From Hymenobacter sp. 15J16-1T3B (GTDB lineage: Bacteria > Bacteroidota > Bacteroidia > Cytophagales > Hymenobacteraceae), in assembly GCF_020711235.1 (NCBI RefSeq), contig NZ_JAJFAV010000015.1, positions 86,426-150,425 on the forward strand: a stretch of DNA of 64,000 nucleotides, read 5' to 3'. How positions within the stretch are numbered: position 1 is the stretch's first letter; each line of letters starts with the position of its first letter. Below, piece by piece: positions 1 to 10,236 of the stretch. Both the position numbers and the translations under genes were made by a program. Under the pieces are notes generated by a model that was not told where the DNA came from, ran no database searches, and worked only from the letters and a program-made list of their open reading frames with translations.

Positions 1-1
1 G

Positions 2-2371
<2,370 letters not shown>

Positions 2372-2430
2372 CGGGCCGTTGTTGCAGCACCGCTCCACCC
2401 TACCTTCCCCCAAACCCTTAGCTAGCAGTC

Positions 2431-2808
2431 ATGTCCGACTCCAAAACCATTCTGATTGCGGAGGACAGCTCCGTTATTCTGAACCTGACCAAGAAGATCC
2501 TGGAGCTGCAGAAGTACCGCATCGTGTCGGCCAAAAACGGCGGCGAAGTGATGAAACAGCTCGAAGCCCAGCCCATCGACTGCATTTTGCTGGATATAAA
2601 TATTCCGGTGAAAGACGGCATGACCGTGGCCCGCGAAATCCGCCAGAGCACGAACGACAAAATCCGGCAGGTGCCCATCATTGCCATCACCGGCAACGCC
2701 AACAATTATTCGATGGACGACTTCCGCGAAGCCGGCGTGACGGACTACCTGCCCAAGCCCCTGGACTTCGACGCGCTGGTGCGCACCGTGAAGCAACACA
2801 TCGGGTAA
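2431..2808 (+). CDS. Single-domain response regulator (CheY-like)
   Basis: A 125-residue stand-alone receiver domain. It has the acidic pocket (AEDSS), the phospho-accepting Asp in LLDINIP, the conserved Thr in ITGNA and the Lys in PKPLD. There is no output domain, so it should act through protein-protein contact or as a phosphate shuttle. It starts 59 bp after the hybrid kinase on the same strand, which suggests co-transcription with that kinase and its Hpt domain. The target is not visible in the sequence. Confidence 0.93.
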   Translation: MSDSKTILIAEDSSVILNLTKKILELQKYRIVSAKNGGEVMKQLEAQPIDCILLDINIPVKDGMTVAREIRQSTNDKIRQVPIIAITGNANNYSMDDFREAGVTDYLPKPLDFDALVRTVKQHIG

Positions 2809-2814
2809 GTATTC

Positions 2815-2904
2815 GGGTGATTAGGTGATTGGGTAATTGGGTAATGAAGTCCGTGGACGTTGCCTACTACCTAATCACCTAGTCCCATAATCACCTAATC
2901 ACCC
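2815..2904. repeat. Imperfect inverted repeat built from TGATTAGG/GGTAATT words
   Basis: Positions 2815-2830 (gggtgattaggtgatt) are the exact reverse complement of 2889-2904, and further partial copies of the same heptamer-like word lie between them. The element fills almost the whole gap between the response regulator and the MBL gene. It could fold into a long hairpin and may end the two-component transcript, but there is no clean U-tract. Confidence 0.7.
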
Positions 2905-2906
2905 AA

Positions 2907-3674
2907 ATGCAGGTCACTTTCCTCGGCACGGGTACGTCGCAGGGCGTGCCGGTTATCGGCTGCCACTGCGAGGTGTGCCGGTCGGTGGACTTTCGCGACA
3001 AGCGCCTGCGCGTGTCGGTGCACCTGCAGGTGCAGGGGCGCAGCATCATCATCGACTCGGGACCCGATTTTCGGCAGCAGGTGCTGCGCGAGCGAGTCGA
3101 CCGGCTCGACGCCTTGGTGTTTACGCACGAGCACAAGGACCACACAGCGGGCATGGACGACATTCGCGCTTACAACTTCAAGCAGCAGCAGGACATGCCC
3201 GTGTACGCCGAGCCGCGGGTGCTGGAGCAGCTCAAGCGCGAGTACGCCTACATCTTTGCCGAACACAAGTACCCCGGCGTGCCGCGGGTGCAGACGGTAC
3301 CCATCCTAAGCGACACCGCGGCCTTCGAAGTCGAGGGCATCGAGTTTCAGCCCGTCCGCGCACTGCACTACAAACTGCCGGTGCTCGGCTTCCGGGTAGG
3401 TCATTTCTCGTACGTCACCGACGCCAACCACCTTTCCCCGGAAGCCCGCGAGCAGCTGCGCGGCTCCGACGTGCTGGTGCTCAACGCCCTGCGCCACGAG
3501 CCGCACATTTCGCACTTCAGCCTTTCCGAGGCCTTGGAAGTCATCGAGGACGTGCAGCCCAAGCGCGCCTACCTCACCCACATCAGCCACCTGCTCGGCA
3601 AGCACCGCGAGGTGGAAGCCACCCTGCCCGCCCACGTGCGCCTGGCCTACGACGGGCTACGGCTGGAGGTCTGA
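2907..3674 (+). CDS. MBL-fold metallo-hydrolase, PhnP-like
   Basis: A 255-residue metallo-beta-lactamase-fold phosphodiesterase/hydrolase. The N-terminus has FLGTGTSQGVP followed by a Cys-rich GCHCEVC segment typical of the PhnP group. The metal motif is THEHKDH (about residue 73), with a further Asp in YVTDANH and His residues in HEPHISH and LTHISH. PhnP-like enzymes act on cyclic phosphodiesters or related small substrates; the actual substrate here cannot be read. The ATG at 2907 directly follows the inverted repeat. Confidence 0.88.
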   Translation: MQVTFLGTGTSQGVPVIGCHCEVCRSVDFRDKRLRVSVHLQVQGRSIIIDSGPDFRQQVLRERVDRLDALVFTHEHKDHTAGMDDIRAYNFKQQQDMPVYAEPRVLEQLKREYAYIFAEHKYPGVPRVQTVPILSDTAAFEVEGIEFQPVRALHYKLPVLGFRVGHFSYVTDANHLSPEAREQLRGSDVLVLNALRHEPHISHFSLSEALEVIEDVQPKRAYLTHISHLLGKHREVEATLPAHVRLAYDGLRLEV

Positions 3675-3722
3675 GCCTGCGGTTCAGGGCAAGTGCCGCA
3701 GCGGGCGCCCAGCTCCGTTGCC

Positions 3723-4199
3723 CTAGGGCCGTACTTCGGTCAGGCGCAGCCACAGCCCAAAATCCGCTTTGACCGGCATCTCCGAGCCGTTGAGGGCGCG
3801 CTCCAACTCCCAACGCGAATACACCACGGCGTACCGATGTCCCGCAGCCACCACGCTGGTGGTATCCAGCAAGTTCAGCCGCTGCGCGGCCTCGGCGTGT
3901 AGGGGCAGCCGGATGTCCTGCTCTTGCCCCCGGGCATCGGTAATGCGCAGCGTGGGCCACGCGAAGTTGGGCACAAAGCAATTGGCTCCTGCCGGACAAT
4001 ACGCGTAATCCAGCGCGGTCATGCGCACCGTCAGCAGCGGCTGCGCGGCCGAGGGCAGGCGCACCTGCTGCTCGTAGTGCAGCTTTACCTCCTGCCCAAA
4101 AGCGGCCTCCAGGTCGGCCGGGCGGGCGGGTTCCACGGTTTTTTTCTGACAGGCCACCAGGCCAAGGCTCGTCATTAGGGCTAGTACAAGTGGTTTCAT
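3723..4199 (-). CDS. Putative lipoprotein, unknown function
   Basis: A 158-residue protein with a lipoprotein signal peptide: a hydrophobic stretch, then lipobox LVAC with Cys at about residue 17, then a Lys-rich start of the mature part. The body contains Cys pairs in AYCPAGANCF and a predicted beta-rich remainder. I do not recognise a family. It converges on the MBL gene, and its start lies about 170 bp upstream of the divergent VOC gene. Confidence 0.7.
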   Translation of the reverse strand: MKPLVLALMTSLGLVACQKKTVEPARPADLEAAFGQEVKLHYEQQVRLPSAAQPLLTVRMTALDYAYCPAGANCFVPNFAWPTLRITDARGQEQDIRLPLHAEAAQRLNLLDTTSVVAAGHRYAVVYSRWELERALNGSEMPVKADFGLWLRLTEVRP

Positions 4200-4327
4200 T
4201 GGGCAACGCGCGATAGAGTAGCTTTAAGCAGTGCGAACAAACACTGCCGACCGGAAGAGCTCCGCCAGTGAACAACGGGTTGCATGGCCGAACAAGAATT
4301 AAGCCACGCACCAGCTGCCTTACCTAG

Positions 4328-4335
4328 TACCTTCG
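4328..4335 (+). promoter_or_regulatory. Candidate -7 box TACCTTCG
   Basis: It matches the Bacteroidota -7 consensus TAnnTTTG in six of eight positions and lies 33 nt before the ATG at 4368. It supports that start over the longer upstream reading frame. Confidence 0.5.
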
Positions 4336-4367
4336 CGGTAGCAGCCTTGCTGTTTTTCCCGGGTTTC

Positions 4368-4778
4368 ATGCTGAATCTACAAGGGCTGCACCATGTGGCC
4401 ATCATCTGCGCCGACTACATCCGCTCGAAGCGCTTCTACACCGAAGTGCTGGGCTTTGCGGTGCTCCAAGAAGTGTACCGCGCCGAGCGCGACTCTTGGA
4501 AGCTGGACTTGGCACTCAACGGGCAGTACCTCATCGAGCTGTTTTCCTTTCCTGGCCCGCCGGCCCGGCCCAGTCGCCCCGAAGCCGCCGGCCTGCGTCA
4601 CCTGGCCTTCGCCGTAGCCGACCTCGACGCGGCGGTGCAACACCTGGCCCGGCACGGCGTCGGCTGCGAGCCGGTGCGCACCGACGAGTACACCGGCCGC
4701 CGCTTCACGTTCTTCTTCGACCCCGACCAACTGCCGCTGGAACTCTACGAAGCCGGCCCGCTCACTGCCGTTAAGTAG
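4368..4778 (+). CDS. VOC family protein (glyoxalase I-like)
   Basis: A 136-residue vicinal-oxygen-chelate protein. It opens with LQGLHHVAIICADY, has the second half-motif LRHLAFAVADLDAAV, and ends with DPDQLPLELYE. The candidate metal ligands are His of the first strand, Glu in IELFSF, His of the second half and Glu near the end. It resembles the YaeR/GloA2-type subgroup. The frame is open upstream to 4284, but the ATG at 4368 gives the normal family N-terminus and sits behind a -7 box. The substrate is unknown. Confidence 0.85.
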   Translation: MLNLQGLHHVAIICADYIRSKRFYTEVLGFAVLQEVYRAERDSWKLDLALNGQYLIELFSFPGPPARPSRPEAAGLRHLAFAVADLDAAVQHLARHGVGCEPVRTDEYTGRRFTFFFDPDQLPLELYEAGPLTAVK

Positions 4779-4846
4779 CCCCTATGGGCCGCACAGGGCC
4801 GGTGGCAGCGGCAGAATCCGCAACTTGCGCCGCAAGCCCGCTTTCC

Positions 4847-6436
4847 ATGCACAACAACTATTACTTTCTGCGCCTGCTCGCCCCGGCGCTGTCGCGGCAG
4901 CTCGCCGGTTGCCGCGTCACGGCGTGCTTTTCGCAGGAAAAAGACGAGCTGGTGGTCGGCCTGCTCCGGCCCCACGCGGCCCCGGAAGCGGCCGAGTGGT
5001 GGCTGAAGGTGCGCCTAGCCGGGACTCAGCCCCTGCTCAGCCTGCCCGAGAGCTTCCACCGCGCCCGCCAGAACTCGGTGGATCTGCTGCCCGAATTGCT
5101 CGGCCAGGAAGTCGAACAAGTAAGCGTGCTGCCCAACGACCGGGTTCTGCAACTGCACTTTCGCAGCGGGGGCGCGCTGTGGCTGAAGCTGTTCGGGCCA
5201 CACGCCAACGCTGTGTTCTACCCCGCGCCGGCCGCGCCTGCGCAACTGTTTCAGCAACGCTTCACGGCCGATGCCGGCCTGCGCGAGGTGCCCATCCGAC
5301 CTGAGCCCAGCCCCGCCCACGTGGCCGCTCATCCCGACCCGGCCCGCCTCTACCCCACCCTGGGCGAGGTGCCGCGCTACTGGCTGCGGCAGCGCGGCTA
5401 CGACGCGGCCCCGCCCGCCGAGCGACTGGCCCTGCTGCAAGCGGTGCTGGCCCTGCTAGCGCAGCCGTCTCAGCTGTACATCGTCAATCTGGAGGGCCGC
5501 ACCCGCCTGAGCCTGCTGCCCGTGGGCGAAGTGGAGCAGATCTTGCCGCCCGACCCCGTGGCGGCCCTGCGTGCCTTCGTGCCCTTGTTGCTTGGGCGCG
5601 GCGCCTACGAAGGCGAGCTGCGCCAACTGCGGCAGAGCCTGGAAAAGCGCGCCGACGAAGCGGCCACCAGCGCCAGCATGGCCCGCCGCCGCCTGTACGC
5701 GCTGGAGCACGAGGCCAGCTACCGCCAAACGGCCGACCTGATTATGGCCAACCTGCACCAGATTCCGGCCGGCGCGGCGCAGGTGGAGGTGCTCGACTTT
5801 TACCAGAACGACCAGCCGCGGCTGATCAAGCTCAAGCCCAGCGAGACGCCCCAGCGCACCGCCCAAAACCTGTACCGCAAGGCCAAAAACCAGCAAATCG
5901 AACAGCAACAACTGCGGGAACGTGCCGACCGCCGCGAAACCGAGGCGCTCTGGTGCCTGGAGCGGCTGGAGGAACTGGCCGCCCTACCCGACCTGCGCCA
6001 GCTGCGGGCCTGGCGCAAGCAGCACGGTCTCGACCCGGCCGTGCAGGCCAAGGCTGCGGCCTCGGAGCTGCCGTTTAAGGTGTTCGAGGACAGTGGCTTC
6101 ACTATTCTGGTTGGGCGCAACGCCCAGAACAACGACTTGCTCACCCAACGCTACGCCCACAAGGACGACTTGTGGCTGCACGCCAAGGACGTGAGCGGCT
6201 CGCACGTGGTCATTCGGCAGCGGCCGGGCCACGCGGTGCCCACGCCGGTGGTGGAGCGGGCCGCCCAGCTGGCCGCATGGTACTCGCGCCGCCAGAACGA
6301 CTCGCTGTGCCCGGTCACCGTCACGCCCAAAAAATTCGTGCGCAAGCCCCGCGGCGCGGCCCCAGGGCAAGTGGTGGTGGAGCGCGAAAAGGTGATGCTG
6401 GTGGTGCCGGCCAACCCGTTCGAGCGCGCCGGTTGA
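4847..6436 (+). CDS. NFACT RNA-binding domain protein (RqcH/Tae2-like)
   Basis: A 529-residue NFACT protein. The N-terminal NFACT-N domain (about 1-200) is followed by an HhH-like region, a long coiled coil (about 270-400) and the C-terminal NFACT-R domain with HKDDLWLHAKDVSGSHVVIR (about 440-465) and TPKKFVRKP. In the characterised family, RqcH binds obstructed 50S subunits with peptidyl-tRNA and recruits tRNA-Ala to add C-terminal Ala tails. The DLWLHA-x5-SHV motif is intact, so the RNA-binding module should work. The ATG at 4847 is chosen because residues upstream in the same frame are not family-like. Confidence 0.9.
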   Translation: MHNNYYFLRLLAPALSRQLAGCRVTACFSQEKDELVVGLLRPHAAPEAAEWWLKVRLAGTQPLLSLPESFHRARQNSVDLLPELLGQEVEQVSVLPNDRVLQLHFRSGGALWLKLFGPHANAVFYPAPAAPAQLFQQRFTADAGLREVPIRPEPSPAHVAAHPDPARLYPTLGEVPRYWLRQRGYDAAPPAERLALLQAVLALLAQPSQLYIVNLEGRTRLSLLPVGEVEQILPPDPVAALRAFVPLLLGRGAYEGELRQLRQSLEKRADEAATSASMARRRLYALEHEASYRQTADLIMANLHQIPAGAAQVEVLDFYQNDQPRLIKLKPSETPQRTAQNLYRKAKNQQIEQQQLRERADRRETEALWCLERLEELAALPDLRQLRAWRKQHGLDPAVQAKAAASELPFKVFEDSGFTILVGRNAQNNDLLTQRYAHKDDLWLHAKDVSGSHVVIRQRPGHAVPTPVVERAAQLAAWYSRRQNDSLCPVTVTPKKFVRKPRGAAPGQVVVEREKVMLVVPANPFERAG

Positions 6437-6586
6437 GTGGGCGCCGCAGGGCCTGCCCGGGGCTAACTGGCGGGGCGCTGCCTCCGGACGTACCAGCGCC
6501 CTCCAATACCCACGCTAGGCGCGACGAGCAGGCGGGGAGTTCGTGGAAGCTGAATTTTGTGGCCCTGGCGCGGCCAGGGCCAGGTC

Positions 6587-6630
6587 TAAAAACAACAGCG
6601 GCCGGCTCCTGAGGTCAGGAACCGGCCGCT
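6587..6630 (-). terminator. Rho-independent terminator of tRNA-Leu
   Basis: Stem 6597-6607 pairs with 6620-6630 (agcggccggct region). On the minus strand it is followed by a T-rich run (6587-6596). It lies 10 nt after the tRNA 3' end. Confidence 0.8.
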
Positions 6631-6639
6631 GGGCTGGTG

Positions 6640-6721
6640 TGCGCACAGGGAGAGTCGAACTCCCACACCCGAAGGCACCACCCCCTCAAGATGGCGTGTC
6701 TACCAATTTCACCATGTGCGC
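6640..6721 (-). tRNA. tRNA-Leu(GAG)
   Basis: Read on the minus strand, the acceptor GCGCACA pairs with TGTGCGC. The D-arm is GTG...CAC, the anticodon stem CCATC/GGTGG with loop TTGAGGG gives anticodon GAG, there is a long class-II variable arm, and the T-arm is GGGAG-TTCGACT-CTCCC. The discriminator is A and no CCA is encoded, as usual in Bacteroidota. A terminator follows directly. Confidence 0.95.
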
Positions 6722-6956
6722 AGAACACGTAAACGACGCTGTGGAGGGCGCCCGCTCCGCCGTCGAGGGCGGCGAAGTGGGGGCAAAAGTAGTAGAAGCT
6801 TTTGGGCCATGCAAGCCGAAGAAGCGGTTTTACTGGCTAAATTACGTAGCAGCAAGGTTATCAGGCATAAAAATTGCCACCCGCGGCGCTTTCACGCGCC
6901 TTTCACTCTACTTGCCGAAGTTCGTGCCGCCTCTCACCGCCTCACCACACCCCCTC

Positions 6957-7439
6957 ATGACCAGTAAGGAATCCTTCCAGGAAATCGGCACCCAGCGCCA
7001 AGGCAGCTTTTTCCAGCGAATGGCCCAGCGCATCACGCAGTGGTCGGGCTCGACGGGTGCCTTCCTGCTCGCCCTGGGCACCATAGTGGTCTGGGCCATC
7101 AGCGGGCCCATCTTCAAATTCTCCGAGACGTGGCAGCTGGTCATCAACACCGGTACCACCATCGTCACGTTTTTGATGGTGTTTTTGATTCAGCGCGGGC
7201 AGAACAAGGATTCGCTGGTGCTGCACCTGAAGCTCAACGAGCTAATTGCCGCGACTAAAGGCGCCAGTAACCGCCTCATCAATGCCCAGGACTTCACGGA
7301 GGAAGAAATTGCCCTGCTCCACCAGTTTTACTGCCTGCTAGCCGAAAAAGCCCACCAGGACAACGACCTGGGCCGCACCCACACCGTGGAAGAAGCCGAG
7401 GAAAACCACGTTGAAAAGCTGGAGCACCAGCGCAACTAA
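6957..7439 (+). CDS. Low-affinity iron permease family membrane protein
   Basis: A 160-residue protein with two transmembrane helices (about 30-50 and 60-82, FLLALGTIVVWAISGP and INTGTTIVTFLMVFLIQ) and the family signature QNKDSLVLHLKLNELI. The acidic tail is rich in Glu. The frame is open upstream across the tRNA, but ATG 6957 gives the family N-terminus (TSKESFQEIG...). The Pfam family takes its name from fungal Fet4. Many bacterial members have no proven transport role. It starts a metal-handling run with Dps and VIT1/CCC1. Confidence 0.85.
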   Translation: MTSKESFQEIGTQRQGSFFQRMAQRITQWSGSTGAFLLALGTIVVWAISGPIFKFSETWQLVINTGTTIVTFLMVFLIQRGQNKDSLVLHLKLNELIAATKGASNRLINAQDFTEEEIALLHQFYCLLAEKAHQDNDLGRTHTVEEAEENHVEKLEHQRN

Positions 7440-7462
7440 GGCCGCGGCGCCCGCCCATCAGC

Positions 7463-7507
7463 AACGCGGCGGCCCCTCCACTCCGGAAGGGCCGCCGCGT
7501 TTGGGTT
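7463..7507. terminator. Bidirectional terminator hairpin
   Basis: Stem aacgcggcggcccct (7463-7477) pairs with agggccgccgcgttt (7488-7502), followed by tttgggttt on the plus strand. It separates the convergent iron-permease and Dps genes. Confidence 0.75.
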
Positions 7508-7530
7508 TGGAACAAGGATAAGCCGGGCGC

Positions 7531-8262
7531 TTAGTCGGCTTTGGCCAGCGGGGTGTCCACCACGTGCTCCGACACAAACCACACCTGCATTTCGTTGGTG
7601 CGCATCACGTCACTCACGATGAGGTCGTTGGTGCCGTCGTCGCCGGAATCGTCGGCGCGCTTGGCGAAGTCGTGGCAGTTTTTGAGCATGATCTGGTGGG
7701 CTTCCAGCAGGCGCGACACCTGCACCGGCGCTTCCTCGCGGTCCTTGGGCGGGCGCGGAATGCTGGTCAGCTCGGCCACGTCGGCGGCCATGGCCACGGC
7801 CACGCCGCCCAGGATCTGGATGCGCTCGGCAATGGTGTCGACCAGCTCGCTTTGCTCCTCGTAGTGCTTGTCGTAGAGCAGGTGCAGCTGGTAGAAGGTG
7901 GGGCCCACCACTTGCCAGTGGTGCTTTTTGTACATATCACGCAGGGTGATGGTGTCGGCCAGCATCTGGTTAAGCATGGTCACGCTTTCCTGGCGCACCT
8001 GCTCGCTCAGGCCGATGGGCAGGCGCTGGGCCACGGTGCCGTATTTCTGCAGGGGCGCGGGGGCATTGCGTTGCTGGTTTAGAATGGGCTGCACCTGCGG
8101 CTGGTTGCGGTCGACGGGGCGCACGGGCGCGTCGATGTCGGCGGCCTGCGGGGCTTTGGCCGTATCGGCTTTGCCGTTGGACGAAGCAGCTTTTTTGGCC
8201 GCGGCAACGCGCGGAGCGGGGGCGGCGGGGGCTTTTTTAGCGGGAGTGGCTTTGGTTGCCAT
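7531..8262 (-). CDS. dps: Dps-family ferritin-like protein with long basic N-terminal tail
   Basis: A 243-residue protein whose C-terminal 165 residues are a Dps/ferritin-like four-helix bundle. The ferroxidase-type residues are visible in KKHHWQVVGPTFYQLHLLYDKHYEEQSELVDTIAERI, split between helices A and B. The N-terminal 75 residues are a low-complexity Lys/Ala/Pro tail. Such tails in Dps-type proteins bind DNA. The known role is oxidation and storage of iron and protection of DNA in stress. Its position between an iron-permease protein and a VIT1/CCC1 transporter fits iron handling. Confidence 0.92.
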   Translation of the reverse strand: MATKATPAKKAPAAPAPRVAAAKKAASSNGKADTAKAPQAADIDAPVRPVDRNQPQVQPILNQQRNAPAPLQKYGTVAQRLPIGLSEQVRQESVTMLNQMLADTITLRDMYKKHHWQVVGPTFYQLHLLYDKHYEEQSELVDTIAERIQILGGVAVAMAADVAELTSIPRPPKDREEAPVQVSRLLEAHQIMLKNCHDFAKRADDSGDDGTNDLIVSDVMRTNEMQVWFVSEHVVDTPLAKAD

Positions 8263-8387
8263 GGGTTGGTAAGGAAGAGGTGCGGATGATGCGGGGAAAC
8301 CGGCCGGTGGCCGGGGCGGCGGGCTCGGCAGCGCGGGCCCACTGACGGCAGTACGCCAAGCAACCGGTCGGGGTTAGGGCCGGGCCG

Positions 8388-8395
8388 TATATTTA
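8388..8395 (+). promoter_or_regulatory. Candidate -7 box TATATTTA
   Basis: A TAnnTTTG-like box 38 nt upstream of the VIT1/CCC1 start at 8433. It is the only AT-rich stretch in a GC-rich gap. Confidence 0.45.
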
Positions 8396-8432
8396 GCGGC
8401 CTGCCGGCCCTTTGCCGGCGGGTTTGCACCCC

Positions 8433-9140
8433 ATGTCGGCTTTCCACCAGCACCCCCACCCCGAAGAACACCTAGCCAGCTCGGCCTTGCTGCAGGACAT
8501 CGTCATCGGCCTTTCCGACGGCCTGACGGTGCCGTTTGCGCTGGCGGCTGGCCTGAGCGGGGCCGTGCAGTCGTCGGGGCTGGTCATCACGGCGGGGCTG
8601 GCCGAAATCGTGGCCGGCTCCATTGCCATGGGCCTGGGCGGCTACCTCTCGGGACGCACCGAGCTGGACCACTACGCGGCCGAGCTGCAGCGCGAGTACC
8701 GGGAGGTGGACGAAGTGCCCGAAGTGGAGCGCGCCGAGGTGCAGGAGCTGCTGGCCGACATGGGCCTCTCGCCCGCCACCCAGGAGCTGGCCATGCGCGA
8801 GCTGACAGCCGACCGGGACCAGTGGGTGAAGTTCATGATGAAGTACGAATTGGGCCTGGAAGAGCCCGACCCGCGCCGCGCCCGCAACAGCGCTGCCACC
8901 ATCGGGCTGGCCTACGCCGTGGGCGGCCTCATTCCGCTCAGCGCGTATTTCGTCACGGCCACGCCCACCGACGGCCTGCTGTGGTCGGCCGTCATCACCC
9001 TGCTCTGCCTGCTGGTGTTCGGCTACTTCAAAAGCCGCATGACGGGCCAGCCGCCGGTGCTCGGGGCGCTGAAAATGGCCGCCATCGGGGCGCTGGCGGC
9101 GGCCGCCGCCTTTGGGGTAGCCCGCCTGGTGGAAGGCTGA
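8433..9140 (+). CDS. VIT1/CCC1 family iron/manganese transporter
   Basis: A 235-residue VIT1/CCC1 protein. Its motifs are LQDIVIGLSDGLTVPFALAAGL (first helix), EIVAGSIAMGLGGYLSGRTE (second helix), a cytosolic acidic helical segment rich in Glu (about 75-150) that in the plant and yeast relatives binds metal, then three C-terminal helices. The family moves Fe2+ or Mn2+ out of the cytosol. The ATG at 8433 begins MSAFHQ; seven more codons are open upstream, but the start given is closer to family length. It diverges from dps across a 170-bp gap. Confidence 0.9.
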   Translation: MSAFHQHPHPEEHLASSALLQDIVIGLSDGLTVPFALAAGLSGAVQSSGLVITAGLAEIVAGSIAMGLGGYLSGRTELDHYAAELQREYREVDEVPEVERAEVQELLADMGLSPATQELAMRELTADRDQWVKFMMKYELGLEEPDPRRARNSAATIGLAYAVGGLIPLSAYFVTATPTDGLLWSAVITLLCLLVFGYFKSRMTGQPPVLGALKMAAIGALAAAAAFGVARLVEG

Positions 9141-9288
9141 GGCGTTTGCCGGGGCTCGTGCCGGAGCGCATGAGCGCCACAATGCGGCGGCGGTTAATCC
9201 AGCCCGCACGCCGGGCGCGGCAGCCGCATTGGCACAACCAAACCGGCCCCCGCTCCGAACAACAACCCACAACCAACGACCCGCGACC

Positions 9289-9822
9289 ATGCCCTTTCCC
9301 AACTTCGGCGACGACAAATCGGTGGTGGCCCGCCTGCTGGCTACCCTGCCCCAAACCGGCCGCGTGGCGTGGATTGGGGTGCGCCCCAAGCGGCGCGAAC
9401 CGCTACTAGCCGTGCCCGAGGTGGAGGTGCTGACCGACGCCCACCTTGCCGGCGACCATGCGCGCATCAAGCCCGGCGGCAAACGGCAGGTCACCTTGAT
9501 TCAGCACGAGCACTTGGCGGCCATAGCGGGCTTTCTGGGATTGGCCGAACCGGTGGAGCCCGGGCGGCTGCGGCGCAACCTGGTCATCAGCGGCCTGAAC
9601 CTGCTGGCCCTGAAAAACCGCCGTATCCGCATCGGGGCCGACGTACTGCTCGACATTACCGGGGAATGCCACCCTTGCTCTCGCATGGAGGAAGAACTGG
9701 GCCCCGGCGGCTACAACGCCGTGCGCGGCCACGGTGGCCTGACGGCGCGTATTGTGCAGGGCGGGTACATCCGCCTGGGCGACGCGGTGCGGGTGGAGCC
9801 AGAGCCACCCGCCGGCAGCTAA
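9289..9822 (+). CDS. MOSC domain-containing protein
   Basis: A 177-residue single-domain MOSC protein. It has the GDHARIKPGGKRQVTLIQ strand region, LRRNLVISGLNL, and the conserved Cys segment GECHPCSRME. MOSC domains bind molybdenum cofactor through this Cys and act in sulfur transfer or reduction of N-hydroxylated compounds. Partner domains present in larger relatives are absent. The ATG at 9289 is used because the 20 residues upstream in frame are Pro/Thr-rich and not family-like. Confidence 0.88.
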   Translation: MPFPNFGDDKSVVARLLATLPQTGRVAWIGVRPKRREPLLAVPEVEVLTDAHLAGDHARIKPGGKRQVTLIQHEHLAAIAGFLGLAEPVEPGRLRRNLVISGLNLLALKNRRIRIGADVLLDITGECHPCSRMEEELGPGGYNAVRGHGGLTARIVQGGYIRLGDAVRVEPEPPAGS

Positions 9823-10236
9823 ATTCGAAAATGGGTCATCAGCACCTTCGCGGGAGCCTGAGGCGGCGCCGGCAGCCCAGGCCGCACCCAGGATACCTTG
9901 GAGACTTTCTCGCCAGGTGATTCGCCCGGTGGCCGCTTGGCAGGCGTGACGGGAGTGGCTTTTTGGGCCTACGCCTACTTCTGAGCCAAGCCCCAAGCCC
10001 GGAACCTATTGGCGTTCTATTTTTAGCCGGAATAGTTCAGTAAATAGATATTGTCGCCGGATTGCGCCTGTATTTTGGTATAGTCGGGCTTTTTAATACC
10101 TTTTTAATTAAATAATACAATCCACAAGCAGGCCTGTAGCCGTATGCATCTGCGGCTATGCCACGCCTTCGGGTGCTAGGCGGCTCGATTACCCTTTGAA
10201 AATCATTCTCTTCTCAACCCAACCCTATTACTGCGT
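9823..10236. other. Intergenic region, AT-rich leader of the large T9SS gene
   Basis: No gene is supported. The first half is ordinary GC-rich DNA. From about 10005 to 10125 it becomes strongly AT-rich (tattttggtatag, tttttaatacctttttaatt), which is the likely promoter region of the 1475-residue secreted protein. The leader also contains a small hairpin (gtagccg...cggctat, 10137-10161). Confidence 0.5.
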
